NCBI GenBank assembly: GCA_964007475.1
Contig: OZ023273.1
Location: forward strand, 82,843,712 to 82,907,711
Direction of reading: 5' to 3'
DNA: 64,000 bases
Source: Hybos culiciformis
Taxonomy: Eukaryota; Arthropoda; Insecta; Diptera; Hybotidae
In this document: one piece after another, positions 48,537 through 59,838 of the stretch
Layout: the number at the start of each line of letters is the position of its first letter
How positions within the stretch are numbered: position 1 is the first letter of the stretch
The notes under the pieces: model-generated
Seen by the model: the letters and a program-made list of their open reading frames with translations, nothing else
The model's database searches: none
What the model was told of the DNA's origin: nothing
Program-made: the position numbers and the translations under genes

Positions 48537-48805
48537 TAATAATGACAACTATGAGAAATTTTCTGTGTAGTTTATTTATTTTATTCTTTTACTATGCGTT
48601 TAATATTAATTATTACTTACAATTTAATTTCTTTTAGCGTATTTTATTTATTTAATTATTTTATTTAAAATAATAAAAAAATAATAAAAAAAGAAACAAA
48701 TGCCTTTTTGCTTGTCCTTCCGGAAAACAAGTTAAAACCTTTTTTTTCGCAACTTAATCTAGCAGAAAAATTGCGGATGCTACCCAGGGGCGTCAGAAAC
48801 GGTAA

Positions 48806-49240
48806 ATGAAATATATCCAAAAATCGATTTTTACAATAGAAAACAGTTGTGTCCCAAAAGTCATTCCCCATATATCACGCCTCGGAAGTACAGTTGAAAA
48901 TTTTGTGATGTTACCTAATGACTTGCCAAAATGTTTATGGGATGGTTGGAAAAAGAGTAAAATTTACGTAAACTTTGTTAATGTTATGAAACGTGATGAG
49001 GTAATGAGGGCTTATTTCAAAACCAAAAACTTGTTCTTTCAAGAATTGCTTCTGATTATCGTGATGTACATAATAGAGTTTATCTAAATGATAATCTTTC
49101 AAATGAATTATACAGAATGAAGAGAGAATGCAATGAAATGATGAATGACAAGAAAATAAATGTGTATATAAAATAAGTAAGAACTTTATAATTATCACAA
49201 AGTTAGATAGGTCAATCATCAAATGCCTGGATAAGAAGCA
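48806..49240 (+). pseudogene. LINE ORF1-like fragment
   Basis: The plus-strand text contains RDEVMRAYFKTKNL, then, after a frame change, RVYLNDNLSNELYRMKRECN with KKINVYIK. It then continues KLDRSIIKCLDKKQLLEQ in another frame. The order resembles the C-terminal part of CR1/Jockey-type ORF1 proteins (K..VM.AYFK...; xVYLNExLxxxxxxLxxxC..LK...KI). Two frame breaks and a stop mark it as decayed. Confidence 0.5.
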
Positions 49241-49249
49241 ACTTTTAGA

Positions 49250-50978
49250 GCAAGTAGTGATAAGTTAGACTGTCCTTTTCCTTTAATTTTTTCTTTTTTC
49301 CTTTTTTCCTTCTTCTATCTCTCTATTTTTCATAACCTTGTTATAACTATCATTCATTTTACTATATCGATTACGTTTTTTATTTTTTGACTGATTTTTA
49401 ACAAAAATTGTATTGCATGTCCATTAAGTTTGTATCTAAAATTGTATAAAAAAAATGCTTTTATAGCTTTTATTTATTTTATTAATTAGGAAAAACTTAA
49501 AAAATTTAAATTTATAACATATAATTTTGATTTCTTTTAATAAAACACATTTTTGAACTTTAGAGTAATATTACAAAATTTCAGTCTCTTCTTATTATGA
49601 ATATTACACGAAATATGTATACTATACATACATATTTAATTATAATAAAAAAAATCAAAATTAAAAAATATAAAATTTTATGAGAAACTGAGAGGAAGTG
49701 TTAAAAAAAAATATATAAATTCAAATCGTTCGAATTTAGAAACAAATAGATATTAAATGAAAACTATTTTACTCGAATTTCGAGTACGAAGCGATTTCTA
49801 GTTAAAATTTATTTTTATTCTTCTAAACCAGCGAAGCCCAAATTAGAACTAATTTAGAGCATATAGAAAATACTAAGGTTTTTTTCATATCACACCAACC
49901 CAATTTTTATTTAAAAAACATTCACTGTAAAAAAATTATTTCTAAAGAAATAATTAAGAAAACTAAATTGTGTGTTGTATGTTTTTTGAATAAAATTACG
50001 TTTTATTTTTCAGTTTTAATTCAATCCTAAAAAATTTCAAAAATGCTTCTTAAGCTGAAATATTACGATTCACATCAACTGACAAATTTTTTTTAAAAGC
50101 TTTCCTTTTCTATTTAAAACAAAAGATTTTTCTGTCAGATTTTTGTTTTACTTAATACAGAAATTTGTATGAGCCAGAAAGGGAAAGAGATATAAAATTA
50201 AGCAGAAATGATTGAAGAAAAAAGCTTGATTTAAAAACTTATTCAAATTTGACCCTTTCATAAAAACTCAACGGTCAATTGATTTAAATCGTACTCTAAT
50301 AATATTTTATATAAAAAGTGATTCCTGCGGGATTTTAAAAAATTAAAATAAAATTGTATAAAAGACCTTCCAGTCTAAAAGAGTAAGAAATATAAATTTT
50401 ATATTTTTAACAGTGTATTTAAAAAGACTAGAAATAAAAAGGAAAAAAAAAATTTTTTTTTTTTTTGTGAATCAAAGTGAGCATACGAAATAATGAAATG
50501 AGTATACGATTTTATATGCGAGTATACGATTTTTTTTTTTCATTGAAAATGATTATACATTTTTTTATTCCTATGCATTTGAGTATAAAAAAAAAAAATT
50601 TTGCTCGCGAGCATAGGCTTGGGCATCAGTGTTCTAAACAATTACATTTTTTTTCATCACCGTAATAATAATATAGAAGAAAGATTGATTTACTTCAAAA
50701 GTTTTTGATATATTTACGTTGTTTTTGTATTTTCATTAAAGTGTTGCTGTTATTCACAAAACAAATCATGCGTTATCGCATCAAGTTAAAGCGCCTTTTA
50801 AATGATAGTCGCCTGAAAATTGGCGCCTTCCATCATAATAAAAAGAGTCGTCGGCGACTCTAAAAGACGACTTTAGCGACAGGCGACAGCGACTTCCATG
50901 ATAAGGGCTAATATGTTGCTCAAATTTTCTTTAAAAAAAATATAAATGCTTTTTCATGGTGACGAAAAAGCTTACAAA
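49250..50978. other. AT-rich DNA with a small GTCGCC-rich MITE-like patch
   Basis: Mostly A/T runs. At 50790-50905 the sequence turns GC-rich with inverted motifs (AGTCGCCTGAAAATTGGCG, GAGTCGTCGGCGACTC, GACAGGCGACAGCGAC), possibly the end of an unidentified small transposon. No gene recognised. Confidence 0.5.
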
Positions 50979-51184
50979 TGCACATTTGTGTCGATGTTTA
51001 TCAAACCGCGTCTATTCCATTTAAGTTAATTTTGAAATAAATGACAAAAACTTATCAAATCTTTATTTCTTGTCCGATTTTTATGAAATAAAATGTTTTC
51101 GATAGGGTTTTGGCACTGCTATACCTGTGTAAAAAACCACAAATATTTTTTAAGAATAAATTGCATTTTTACCTAAATGAAGTT

Positions 51185-51295
51185 TGGAATAGACAAGTTT
51201 TGAAAATCACAAATGGAAAAGACAAGCTTTAATTAATACTATTATGGAATAGACAAACTTTGTTAAATAGAATTACGGAATTGACAAACTTTGAT
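51185..51295. repeat. Left subterminal repeat array of the 2.95-kb transposon
   Basis: Four copies of TGGAATAGACAAACTTTG-like sequence at about 30-bp intervals (51190, 51219, 51248, 51277), all in the same orientation. Likely transposase-binding sites by analogy with subterminal repeats of other DNA transposons. Confidence 0.8.
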
Positions 51296-51479
51296 ATTAA
51301 ATTTGATTTTCTTTTTTATAAAATAAAGTTTATTGAAGAAAATAATAGAAATTCTATGAATACAAAACTCTTAATAAAATAAAAATAAAAATTAACAAGA
51401 ATAAATTTATAAAAAACTAAAATAAAATGAAATATTTCAGATATCATTTCTAGATTTTTATAAATATAAATAAATATTT

Positions 51480-53433
51480 TGTTAAATGGACAAAATATTT
51501 TCCGTTTCCAAAAATTCGCATTCTTCGTAATTTTTATCAGACACTAAATCAATATCGTTATCAATTATATTTTTATAAAATTGCAGATTAAAACTTTGGC
51601 GCCAACTGTCTCCAAAATGCTTCTTCAATAAATTGTCTACATCTTTCTTTTTAGCTGCAGATACTGAATTTCCCAGTTCGAATCTTTCACGAACCATATT
51701 TTCATAACTTCTTCCTGGTCTCATTATTGATCGCGCTACACCCAAATCAGATTTGTATGTTACCTCACCACGAATTTTTATAGTAGCTCTTGCCTTTGTG
51801 ATAACATAACGTTTAGACTCCTTAAACTTGAAGTGCCACTTCGAAGTTGGTTTTAAGAACTCAGCCGATTTTTCTTTCCAATCGAAAATTGGACAATCTT
51901 CACTTCCAAGGCGTATTACATTACCATAATCCCCAAAAATATCAAAATACTCTTCTGGAGTTATAATGGAATCATGCTGTCGAACTTTTTTTTCAATTTG
52001 AGCGAATACTCTGTCTGATGGTAAAAAGGAGTGCCCGACTATTGGAAATATTATTTCTATCTGTTTAATGCTTTTACCGTAATGAAATAGCCAATAACCA
52101 CACATACCTAACGAAATCATAGTAAAAATAAACCAAATAAAAAATGTATACATAAAAATATGAATCTAAAAAAATTCACAGAATTTTAAAAGAATATAAA
52201 ATACCTATCATTGTTGTATTTTTATTCTGACCAGAACATCCATCAGCCATTAATCTAATTGTAGTGATTCCTTTCAAATTCAAATCACAAAGAGTTTGAA
52301 AAATTGCCGATGAAATTTGATTTGACCCCTTTCTACTTTCATTTTCAAGCCAACAAAATAAATTAACATTACCTCTCTTAAGTGCACTTTTTGATGACCC
52401 AGTCACAACTCCTAGATTATATAAATATAATTGTCTGCTATAATAGGCAGCTTGATCTTGTACTTTGGGTAAAACCATGTTTTTCTGGCAATCAAAAGAA
52501 ACTGTAATCAAGTCACTTCTTTCTTCTTTCAAAAAACTAAAAAAGGCCTTTGCTTTTCTCTTATGCACAACATATTCCGTCATTAATGTTTGCTTTTTTG
52601 ATTGAATTAATTCGTTCCTGATTTGGAGCTTTAATCTGATGCATGTAGAGCACTGATCTTGGGCTGGTGACTTAAATCCAATATTAAAATTTTCATTAAA
52701 AACTTTTCTGAAGTAGGACGGTGAAACTTTTAAATCCTTGTTTTCTTTTTTGTACAATACAAATAATTTGGAAATGGAAAGGGTGCTTGGTAAATACTGT
52801 CTTCTTGCAATTTTAGCTCGACAATAATGAACTTCAATCGTCCGAAATTTTTTTATGAAATCAATGATGGATAGTTTTCTTTCAGAGTATTTTTCACTCT
52901 TACGATCACCACCTCTAAGTTCGGTCGTCGGTTTCCCCTCTAAATGCTTCTTGCACACTCTTTGGATTCTATCCTTCATAATATTTAAGATAGCAGTAAA
53001 ACATTTCTGGCATACTTTAACAATTTTTCCATTTTTCTTACGAACAAAATGTGTTATTGTGATTTTTTTGAAATTTTGTGAGTTATATTTTCTACGATTT
53101 ATTCGAACTGGTCTTTCCACTTTACAATAATTCAAAATGAAAGCGTCTTCCATGGCTTTACTTCCAGACTCATAAAAATTCTTAGCAAATTTGACTACAT
53201 CATCCCTTGCCAGTGTTTTACATTTAAATGAGCTTTTATCATTATGTTTACACGGTCGCGGCTTAGGAAATTGAAAAGGCCTATACAAAAAATATCTTAC
53301 ATAAAAACATAATTCGCATGATGAAAATATAAAGCCTCCTGCCTTACCTTTTTGCTCTTAAATTGTTTTGTGCTTTATTTCTCTTTCGAGCAAATTTTTT
53401 TTCCACTAAAATTGGTACCTCTGAACTCTCCAT
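51480..53433 (-). CDS. Transposase-like protein, 595 aa, three exons
   Basis: Exons 53433-53348, 53280-52205 and 52107-51482, joined at GT-AG introns of 67 bp (AAAAG/GTAAGG...TTGTATAG) and 97 bp (ATAG/GTATTT...TTCGTTAG). The spliced length is 1,788 bp, exactly 596 codons with the stop. It belongs to the insect/cnidarian transposase-like group whose core reads F-D-x-Q...LxxYNLG...ADGCxGQNKN...PVVGHSFLPxDRVF. Seen here: CQKC (119-122), DQCSTC (237-242), VSFDCQKN with D292, LYLYNLGVV, MADGCSGQNKN with D375, then across the second intron FPIVGHSFLPSDRVF (H413, D419) with E426. D292, D375 and D419 or E426 could be a DDD/E triad of an RNase H-fold nuclease. The second intron falls between two conserved blocks. 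It has no stop or frame break, so it may encode active enzyme. The family resembles DUF7869-type proteins; that label is from memory. Confidence 0.85.
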
Positions 53434-53589
53434 TTCGTTTTTTTAAATTATTTTTCTTTTTTTAAAAAAATTTTTAAAATTTATTTTTAAATTGTTTTTC
53501 TTATTTTTTAAAATATTACACACAGCCTTTTGATAACAAGTTAATAAAAATTGTCACACTTGTTGACAGAATGATAAAAATTCCCGCGT

Positions 53590-53765
53590 TTTCGAAAAGA
53601 CCTGCTATGATAAATAGCAAAATGGAATAGACGAATTTTGAATTCGCACATTCTTGTAAAAGACCTGCTATGATTAATAAGAAAATGGAATAGACGAATT
53701 TTGAAAAAAAAATTGGAATAGGCAAGCTTTGATAAACAGAAGAAATGGAATAGATGGCCTTTTGA
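53590..53765. repeat. Right subterminal repeat array of the 2.95-kb transposon
   Basis: Four copies of AATGGAATAGACGAATTTTG-like sequence (near 53622, 53685, 53714, 53745). The first two lie in a 63-bp tandem unit that also carries GACCTGCTATGATNAATA. A fifth copy lies in the terminal repeat (53894-53912). They have the same orientation as the left array, so the element is not symmetric inside. Confidence 0.8.
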
Positions 53766-53935
53766 AAAAAAACACGAAATTCTTTGCAAAATCTAAGCCG
53801 ATTAGGATAGTTTGAAAATTTAAAAAATATCAAAAACTGATAGAAAATTCGAAGACGAATCCAACGATGTATCATACTCATTTTTTTTGAAAAGTGGAAT
53901 TGACGAGTTTTGATAAACATCGACACATTTGTGCA

Positions 53936-54949
53936 TACTCATAAATTTGAAAATAAATAAATAATGCCCTTAAGCGCGAAATAAAATAAAAGAAAAAAAA
54001 AGAATGTCTTCAAAAAAAATCTTCCAAAAAAAATTTCCCAAAAAAAATCGACTTACCTCTTCTGCTGCTGGATTCGAAAAGAGAAATTGTTGATTTTTTT
54101 AATGTGAAGTTGCCAGCAGAGTTGAGTTACCATTTTAGTTCTTTTCGTGGCAGATTTTGGAGCCCACCAGTGTTCTCAAAACTTATTTTTTATTTCAGTT
54201 AAATTTTGCCTTGAAACCAGACAAATTAAATTTCGATCAAGTCAATATGTCCAGTCAAAATATTTTTCAGTCAAATTTCCAGTCAAAACTTAACAAAATA
54301 AGTTATCATATACATAGAAAAAACATTTTTTTTTCTTTTATTTTATTTTCAATAGTTTTCAAATTTCTGTTTTTTCAAATTTGTATTTCCTTATACATGT
54401 TACCTTATACATGTTATTATATTCATTTATTTTTTTATAATGTTTATGATTTTCTCAACAGTTTATTACTTTTAATTTTTTTTTTTTTTTTGAAATTCAA
54501 TATCTAGGTAACTAGGTAATTACCCATAGTTTTCCAAGTGCGAATGAATAGGTAATTAAAAGTCGGACTTATGGTCACTGTATGTTAACATCCAAAATTC
54601 TAAAGCAACGTTTTCGAGATATTTGCGAAAAACTAAAAATATGCTGAATATGTCCAAATCATGGTTATAGATTAGGTAGGTTGTAATAGGTACCTTCCCA
54701 GTAATCTGTGTAAAATAAGCAACAAAATGGCTTGATAAGAAGTTAACTATGTATACATAATCTAGGTACTAGTCCGTACTACCTACCTACCTATTTTTTT
54801 TAAAATGAGCTAAACTTAAGAAATATTTAAAAATTTTCTGCATATAGAATTTTAGAAGTATGTATACGTTATACCTTCATACCTACAATTCAAGAATTTT
54901 TCTCTAATCAACTTAGTAATTTCTGCTTTAATTTAAAAAAAAACTTAAC
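53936..54949. other. AT-rich DNA
   Basis: 54157-54507 is open on the plus strand, but it is Phe/Ile/Leu-rich poly-T translation with no recognisable family. CCACCAGTGTTCTC at 54168 may be an isolated hAT end. Confidence 0.45.
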
Positions 54950-55310
54950 ATCTTCTTCTTCAATGGCGCAGCGACCCAATTCTAGTCTTGGCCTCCTCTT
55001 TTTTTTTTTTTATCATGTCCATTTTCGATTTTCTGTTTCTTTTCCGTTTTTCCGTTTGTATCCATATCCAAGACTTGTTTTGAGGTTTCGTAACTGTTGT
55101 TTTTTTTTTACGACGTGGGGTAGCTAACCCCACATCCAATCCCGTAAGTTAGGGATAGGGTATTTAGTCCAACGTAGCCAACTATGCAGTTATATCGCCA
55201 ATCCTCGGTCGCCATTGCCTCATTTGTCTTAAACAGGCACCACGTGAAGGTTGGCAGTTGGTTGTGAGAGGCTATATATTCGCATCTTCCACCCTTGAAG
55301 CCCAAAAACA
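54950..55310 (-). repeat. Unidentified retroposon-like segment
   Basis: Two less AT-rich blocks: 54950-55000 (TTCTTCTTCAATGGCGCAGC, a phrase I associate with 3' ends of widespread insect retroposons) and 55108-55310, about 50% GC. The latter is open on the minus strand for about 60 residues (GRCEYIASHNQLPTFTWCLF), but I do not recognise the product. It stands out strongly in composition and is probably transposon-derived. Confidence 0.4.
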
Positions 55311-55619
55311 AAAAAAACAAAAACTAAACAGACTTTTTGTTTTTAAACAATATTTTTTATATATATATATTTTTTTAATTGATGATAAATATTTGGCGCT
55401 ATTAATTGTTCTCATTTCTTCAAAAAACATTTCTGTCTTTACAAAAAAAATAAATAAAAAAAAACACCCGAAAGAAAATTATTACGCATTATTTTTATAC
55501 CAGAAAAGAAACAAAAAAAAGAAACTAAAAATTTTAATAAAATTAATTTTTTCATATCATAAAAGTTTTGACTTTTTTTTTCTTCATGAAGCTTCTTATG
55601 TATATATGCCACTCAAATT

Positions 55620-55825
55620 TTAAAATAGCCTATAACGACTGCGAAACAAAGAGAGGATGTAAATTTCGAAAGGATCGGATGAGTGGTTAGTTTTTGATAT
55701 TTTGTAGTTATTCGTAATAAAAAAATTGATTTCTATATATCCGAAGAGGCCCCCTAAAAAGAGAGGGCTAAATTTTTTGTTATGTGGTTTGTGTGTTTAT
55801 ACATTTTTATGTACCGGGTTGGGGT
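55620..55825 (+). repeat. Fragment of the 58-61 kb repeat head
   Basis: AAATAGCCTATAACGACTGC, then CGAAAGGATCGGATGAGTGG and the phrase GAGGCCCCCTAAAAAGAGAG match 58683-58850 and 60770-60915 with small differences. It is a third copy of that segment without the minisatellite. Confidence 0.8.
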
Positions 55826-55828
55826 CTT

Positions 55829-56021
55829 AATTCTGTATTGCATAATTCTGTATACCAAAATTCTGTTTAGCAAAATTCTGTATTAACAAAATTCTGTATT
55901 GCATAATTCTGTATAGACAAAATTCTGTTAGATAAAATACTGTATTGTAAAATTATGTACCGCAAAATTCTGATTACAAAATTCTGTATTGCAAAATTCT
56001 GTATTGCGAAATTCTGTATTG
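55829..56021. repeat. ~15-22 bp tandem array (ATTCTGTATTGC unit)
   Basis: About ten copies of AAAATTCTGTATTGC-like units, variable in length. The same ATTCTGT motif recurs inside the MITE at 48196-48536. Confidence 0.9.
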
Positions 56022-56085
56022 GAAAAATAAAATAAAAAATTAAGCGCGCGCGCATAATTTTTTATTTTATTTTTCCAATACAGAA
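56012..56085. repeat. Perfect 31-bp hairpin with (GC)n loop
   Basis: Left arm 56012-56042 begins TTCTGTATTGGAAAAATAAA and right arm 56055-56085 is its exact complement, around the 12-base loop AGCGCGCGCGCA. The left arm is the last unit of the neighbouring tandem array. The alternating GC loop could adopt Z-DNA. Confidence 0.95.
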
Positions 56086-56434
56086 CTTCTTTACGTATAT
56101 TTTTTTGTATAAACTGTTGAAAAATAAATTTGAATTCAATACTGAGAGCTTTCCAAGGACTCAAAACAATGTACGGGCTTGGCATAGACCATAGACGATT
56201 AAAATGTTTAGCGGGTAAACGTCATTCAGGATTGATGAGTAATCTAAAAAATGAATTATTATTTAAAATGCCAAATGGAAAAGGCTAAACTGGGAGAGAG
56301 TCGCTAAACAATCAAAAAAAATTGAAAGAATTTTGAAGAAAAGGACAAAATTAGAAAATTGCGAGTTTCTTAAATTAATTGCAACGCATTTGTCTTTATA
56401 AAAAAAAACACAAGAGCTGTCATGGGAGATCCGA

Positions 56435-57963
56435 TTGGAACGTAGTTCCTTTGCGTATGAGTAATTTTCATTTTAATTAATTCAAATTAAGTTTTTATTT
56501 CCAATTAATCCAAATTGAATAATTGCATCATTGTCACCTAAACCTAAAAATATAAGATTTGCAATAGAATAGACTAAATTAAAATATCCATAATGACTTG
56601 ACTTGACTTGGTCCCGAATACCGCCTTTATATTGACAAAATTATACAAGATTTATATTTATTTACATTTAAATTAGTATGAAATCTAAATTTTATTTGAA
56701 ATATAAAATATTAATTAGTTAATAATAAAAAATTAATATTTTCTAAATATTTTATTAATATTTTATAAAATCAAATAAAATATAAGTTTTCATCAAATAA
56801 TATAAAATGCGACGGCGTCGACTCATTATTTAAACTTTAAAAAAATTAACAGGTATCGTTAATTTATTTATAAATTTTAATTTAACAAAGATCGTAGCCA
56901 AAATGGCAAAGTATCGAAATATCTAACGCTGGCAGACGACTTGACTTGCCTTGGTACCGAATAGCGCCTTTATATTGGCAAAATAATACTGACAAAACTA
57001 TTCATTGAAATAAATTAGTATGAAAATCTAAATTTTATTTGAGCTATAAAATATTAATTAGTTAATAATAAAAAATTAATATTTTCTAAATATTTTATTT
57101 TATAAATATTTTATAAATTGAAATAAAATTTAAGTTTATCAATTTTCATACAAAGTTCATTCAATAAAAAACACAAGAGCCGGCGGGACGTTTGATAGAT
57201 GTGAAACATCGGAATTATTTTGTACAGATAATATTGATAGATAACTTTGATAGAATTTTGGATTTTAATTTTATAAATTTCATTGGATGTTTACTATTCT
57301 TTTTGTTTTATTTCCATTAATTATTACCAAAGAACGCAATATTTATTAAAATAACTAAAAAATATTTAAATACCTACATTTTTTTTATAGCACGAACGGA
57401 TTTCTTTAATGAATCATAAGATTATAAGAAAATAAGTTTGGAAAGGCAATTAGTTAGTTTTTTTTCTGTATGAAAAAGTCCAGTTTCTAAGTTAGTTCTC
57501 ATGACGGTGTATGCCCAATCAATCTGTATGCATTTTAATAAATTTTCATTGTAGCATAATAAAGTCAACCACTGTTTTGCACTAAGCGACAAGACAACAA
57601 CAAAAAGCGAAACAAATATTCAATTTCAAACTTCCAATTGGAAAGAGAAAAAAATATCAAAAAAAAAAAACTTTAAGCGACGGGAGTTATTTTTTTTTAT
57701 TTAAAAAATAAAAAAATATCGTTTAATAATAAGAAAGTTTTGTTTTATATTAAAAAAAAAAATAAATATTTAAAATTAAATTAAATTTAACATTCAAATT
57801 CAATAGTGAATTTAAATAATTTTTAAAAACTTCAAAATTTCAACAAAAAAAAAAAATTTTTTTTTAACTTTTTTTTTTTTGTTTATCATATGTTAAAACA
57901 CTTAGTGTTAAAATTTTTAATAAATTTTGCCACAAGAGCGTCTGATAAGGAACTACGTTCCAA
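56435..57963. repeat. Repeat-rich segment bounded by a perfect 17-bp inverted repeat
   Basis: TTGGAACGTAGTTCCTT at 56435-56451 and its exact complement at 57947-57963. Inside are two direct copies of a ~230-bp unit, 56590-56810 and 56940-57165, sharing GACTTGACTTG, CCGCCTTTATATTG and TATTAATTAGTTAATAATAA. CACAAGAGC recurs at 56411, 57170 and 57931, suggesting a larger repeating unit. There is no coding frame. It may be a transposon or satellite remnant. Confidence 0.65.
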
Positions 57964-58139
57964 AAACCAAAATTTGTTATAACAAGAGATTTTTTTTTTA
58001 ATAGTGATAGTAGTTTATTTACAAGCTAATAGTTTTTTTGTAATAGGAGTTTATTTACAAGCTACGTGATTAACATGATTATACATTTATCCAACAACAA
58101 TAATTGACTCCTTTTTTAAATTTTACTCCTACTTCGCCA

Positions 58140-58371
58140 TACAGAATTTTACTATAACCGAATTTTGTCCATACAAATTTGAATGAAATCGGACGAACTT
58201 TTGAAGTGCGCCCCCATGGGAGGTCCCTGGGTAGGAGGCCAATCAAATTTTAAAATAGCCTGTAACGACCCGCGACCTGAGACAAAGACATGGTTAAGTA
58301 TGAAAACGATCAGTTGAGCGATTTAGGAGCCTATTCGGAACAGACAAAGAGACAACTTTTGCTTTATATAT
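58140..58371 (+). repeat. Tail of a first copy of the minisatellite-bearing repeat
   Basis: Carries a last unit (AAATCGGACGAACTTTTGAAG...GGTCCCTGGGTAGGAGG) and then the common tail (GAAAACGATCAGTTGAGCG, CTATTCGGAACAGAC). It runs directly into the head of the next copy. Confidence 0.8.
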
Positions 58372-59815
58372 TACTCGCTGTACCCGCGCACACGTTGTTG
58401 TGGAACACACGTTTTAAGTGAAATTTTTGTTGTCAGATTTATGAACAATTATAGGAGCTGGTAATTTTATAAATTTGGGAAAATATCTAAGAAGAATTAA
58501 TATTTATAATTTCTACTTATTCAACACTTAAATTGTATGTAATCGAATGGTATCCTTCCCTTAAACAGGTTTCCAAACCAAACCAAATTTGTGTTTTTAT
58601 CCATTTCCTCTTTTTGAAGTTGAATGAAATCGGAAGAACTTTTGCAGTCCTCCCCGGGAGGGATTTCTGGGTAGGGTGCCATTCAAATAGCCTATAACGA
58701 CCCCGAGACAAAGAGACGGTGTAAATTTTGAAACGATCGGTTGAGTGGTTAAGTTTTTAATATTTTGTAGTTATTAGTAATAAAGAAATTGATTTCTATA
58801 TATTCGAAGAGACCCCCTAAAAAGAGTGGGCCAAATTTTTTGTTACGAAATTCGTGTGTTTAATCATTTTTATTTAAATTTTTTGTTACGAAATTTATGT
58901 GTAATCATTACCTCTTTTTACGTGCCAAATTTGAATGAACTCGGACGAACTTTTGAAGTCCGCCCCCGGGGGAGGTCGCTGAGTAGGAGGTCAACAAATT
59001 TTTTGTTACGAAATTGTGTGTAATTATTTCCTCTTCTTACGTACCAAATTTAAATGAAATCGGACGAACTTTTAAAGTCCGTTCCGAGGGCAGTTCCCTG
59101 TGTAGGATGTCAACAAATTTTTTGTTACGAAATTTGTGTGTAATTTTACATACCAAATTTAAATTAAATCGGACGAACTTTTAAAGTCCGCCCCCAGGGA
59201 AGGTCTCTGGGTAGGAGGTCCTTGGGTAGGAGGTCAACAAATTTTTTGTTACGAAATGTGTGTAATCAGTTCTTCTTTTTACTTACCAAATTTGAATGAA
59301 ATCGGACAAACTTTTAAAGTCCGCCCCCAGGGGAGGTCTCTGGGTAGGAGGTCCCAGAATAGGAGGTCGCTGGGTAGGAGGTCAACAAAATTTTTGTTAC
59401 GAAATTTGTGTGTAATCAGTTCCTCTTTTTACATACCAAATTTGAATGAAATCGGACAAACTTTTAAAATCCGCGCCGAGGGGAGATCCCTAGGTAGGAG
59501 GTCGCTGGGTAGGAGGTCAACAAATATTTTGTTACGGAATTTGTTTGTAACCACTTCCTCTTTTTACGTACCAAATTTGAATGAAATCGGACGAACTTTT
59601 GAAGTCCGCCCCCGGGGGAGGTCCCTGTGTAGGAGGCCAATCAAATTTTAAAATAGCCTATAACGACCCCCGACCTGACACAAAGACATGGTGTAAGTTT
59701 GAAAACGATCGGTTGAGCGGTTTAAGAGTCTATTCGGAACAGACAAACAGACAAACATACAAACATAGAAACATACAAACATACAACTTCAGTTTTATAT
59801 ATATAGATAGATATA
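58372..59815 (+). repeat. Composite repeat, copy A: head + ~115-145 bp minisatellite + tail
   Basis: Head from TACTCGCTGTACCCGCGC to about 58840. About seven tandem units follow (58850-59640) with the core TTTTTGTTACGAAATTTGTG, TACCAAATTTGAATGAAATC and GGGGGAGGTCCCTGGGTAGG. The tail has ACGATCGGTTGAGCGG, (ACAAACAT)n and TTTTATATATATAGATAGAT. The tail ending in a GATA-type microsatellite resembles insect non-LTR retroposon or SINE 3' ends, but no enzyme is encoded. Long frames here simply read through the repeat units. Confidence 0.85.
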
Positions 59816-59838
59816 TTCAACAATGGGACATTTATATA

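Larger units (their letters stand above)
50983..53931 (-). mobile_element. Complete DNA transposon with intact spliced transposase gene
   Basis: Left end CATTTGTGTCGATGTTTATC and the reverse complement of the right end, CAAATGTGTCGATGTTTATC, start inverted repeats matching at about 34 of 40 positions. TGCA lies immediately outside both ends (50979-50982, 53932-53935), a likely 4-bp target duplication, although TGCA is itself palindromic and could belong to the repeat. Inside each end are arrays of a TGGAATAGACAAACTTTG motif. The single gene, on the minus strand, is uninterrupted after removal of two introns. The 4-bp flank and protein type suggest a Sola-like or related superfamily; that assignment is tentative. 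Confidence 0.85.

Noticed and set aside
54157..54507. 116-residue plus-strand frame
   Set aside because: Phe/Ile/Leu/Ser-rich reading of T-rich DNA with no recognisable domain.
58820..59640. Regular repeats suggestive of a CRISPR array
   Set aside because: Units are over 100 bp, diverged, have no distinct spacers or cas genes, and lie in a eukaryotic transposon-rich region.
59256..59651. 131-residue plus-strand frame with repeating PNLNEIGQTF segments
   Set aside because: The protein repeat follows the ~115-145 bp DNA minisatellite; neighbouring frames at 58826 and 59581 behave the same way. No start context, family or composition supports a gene.
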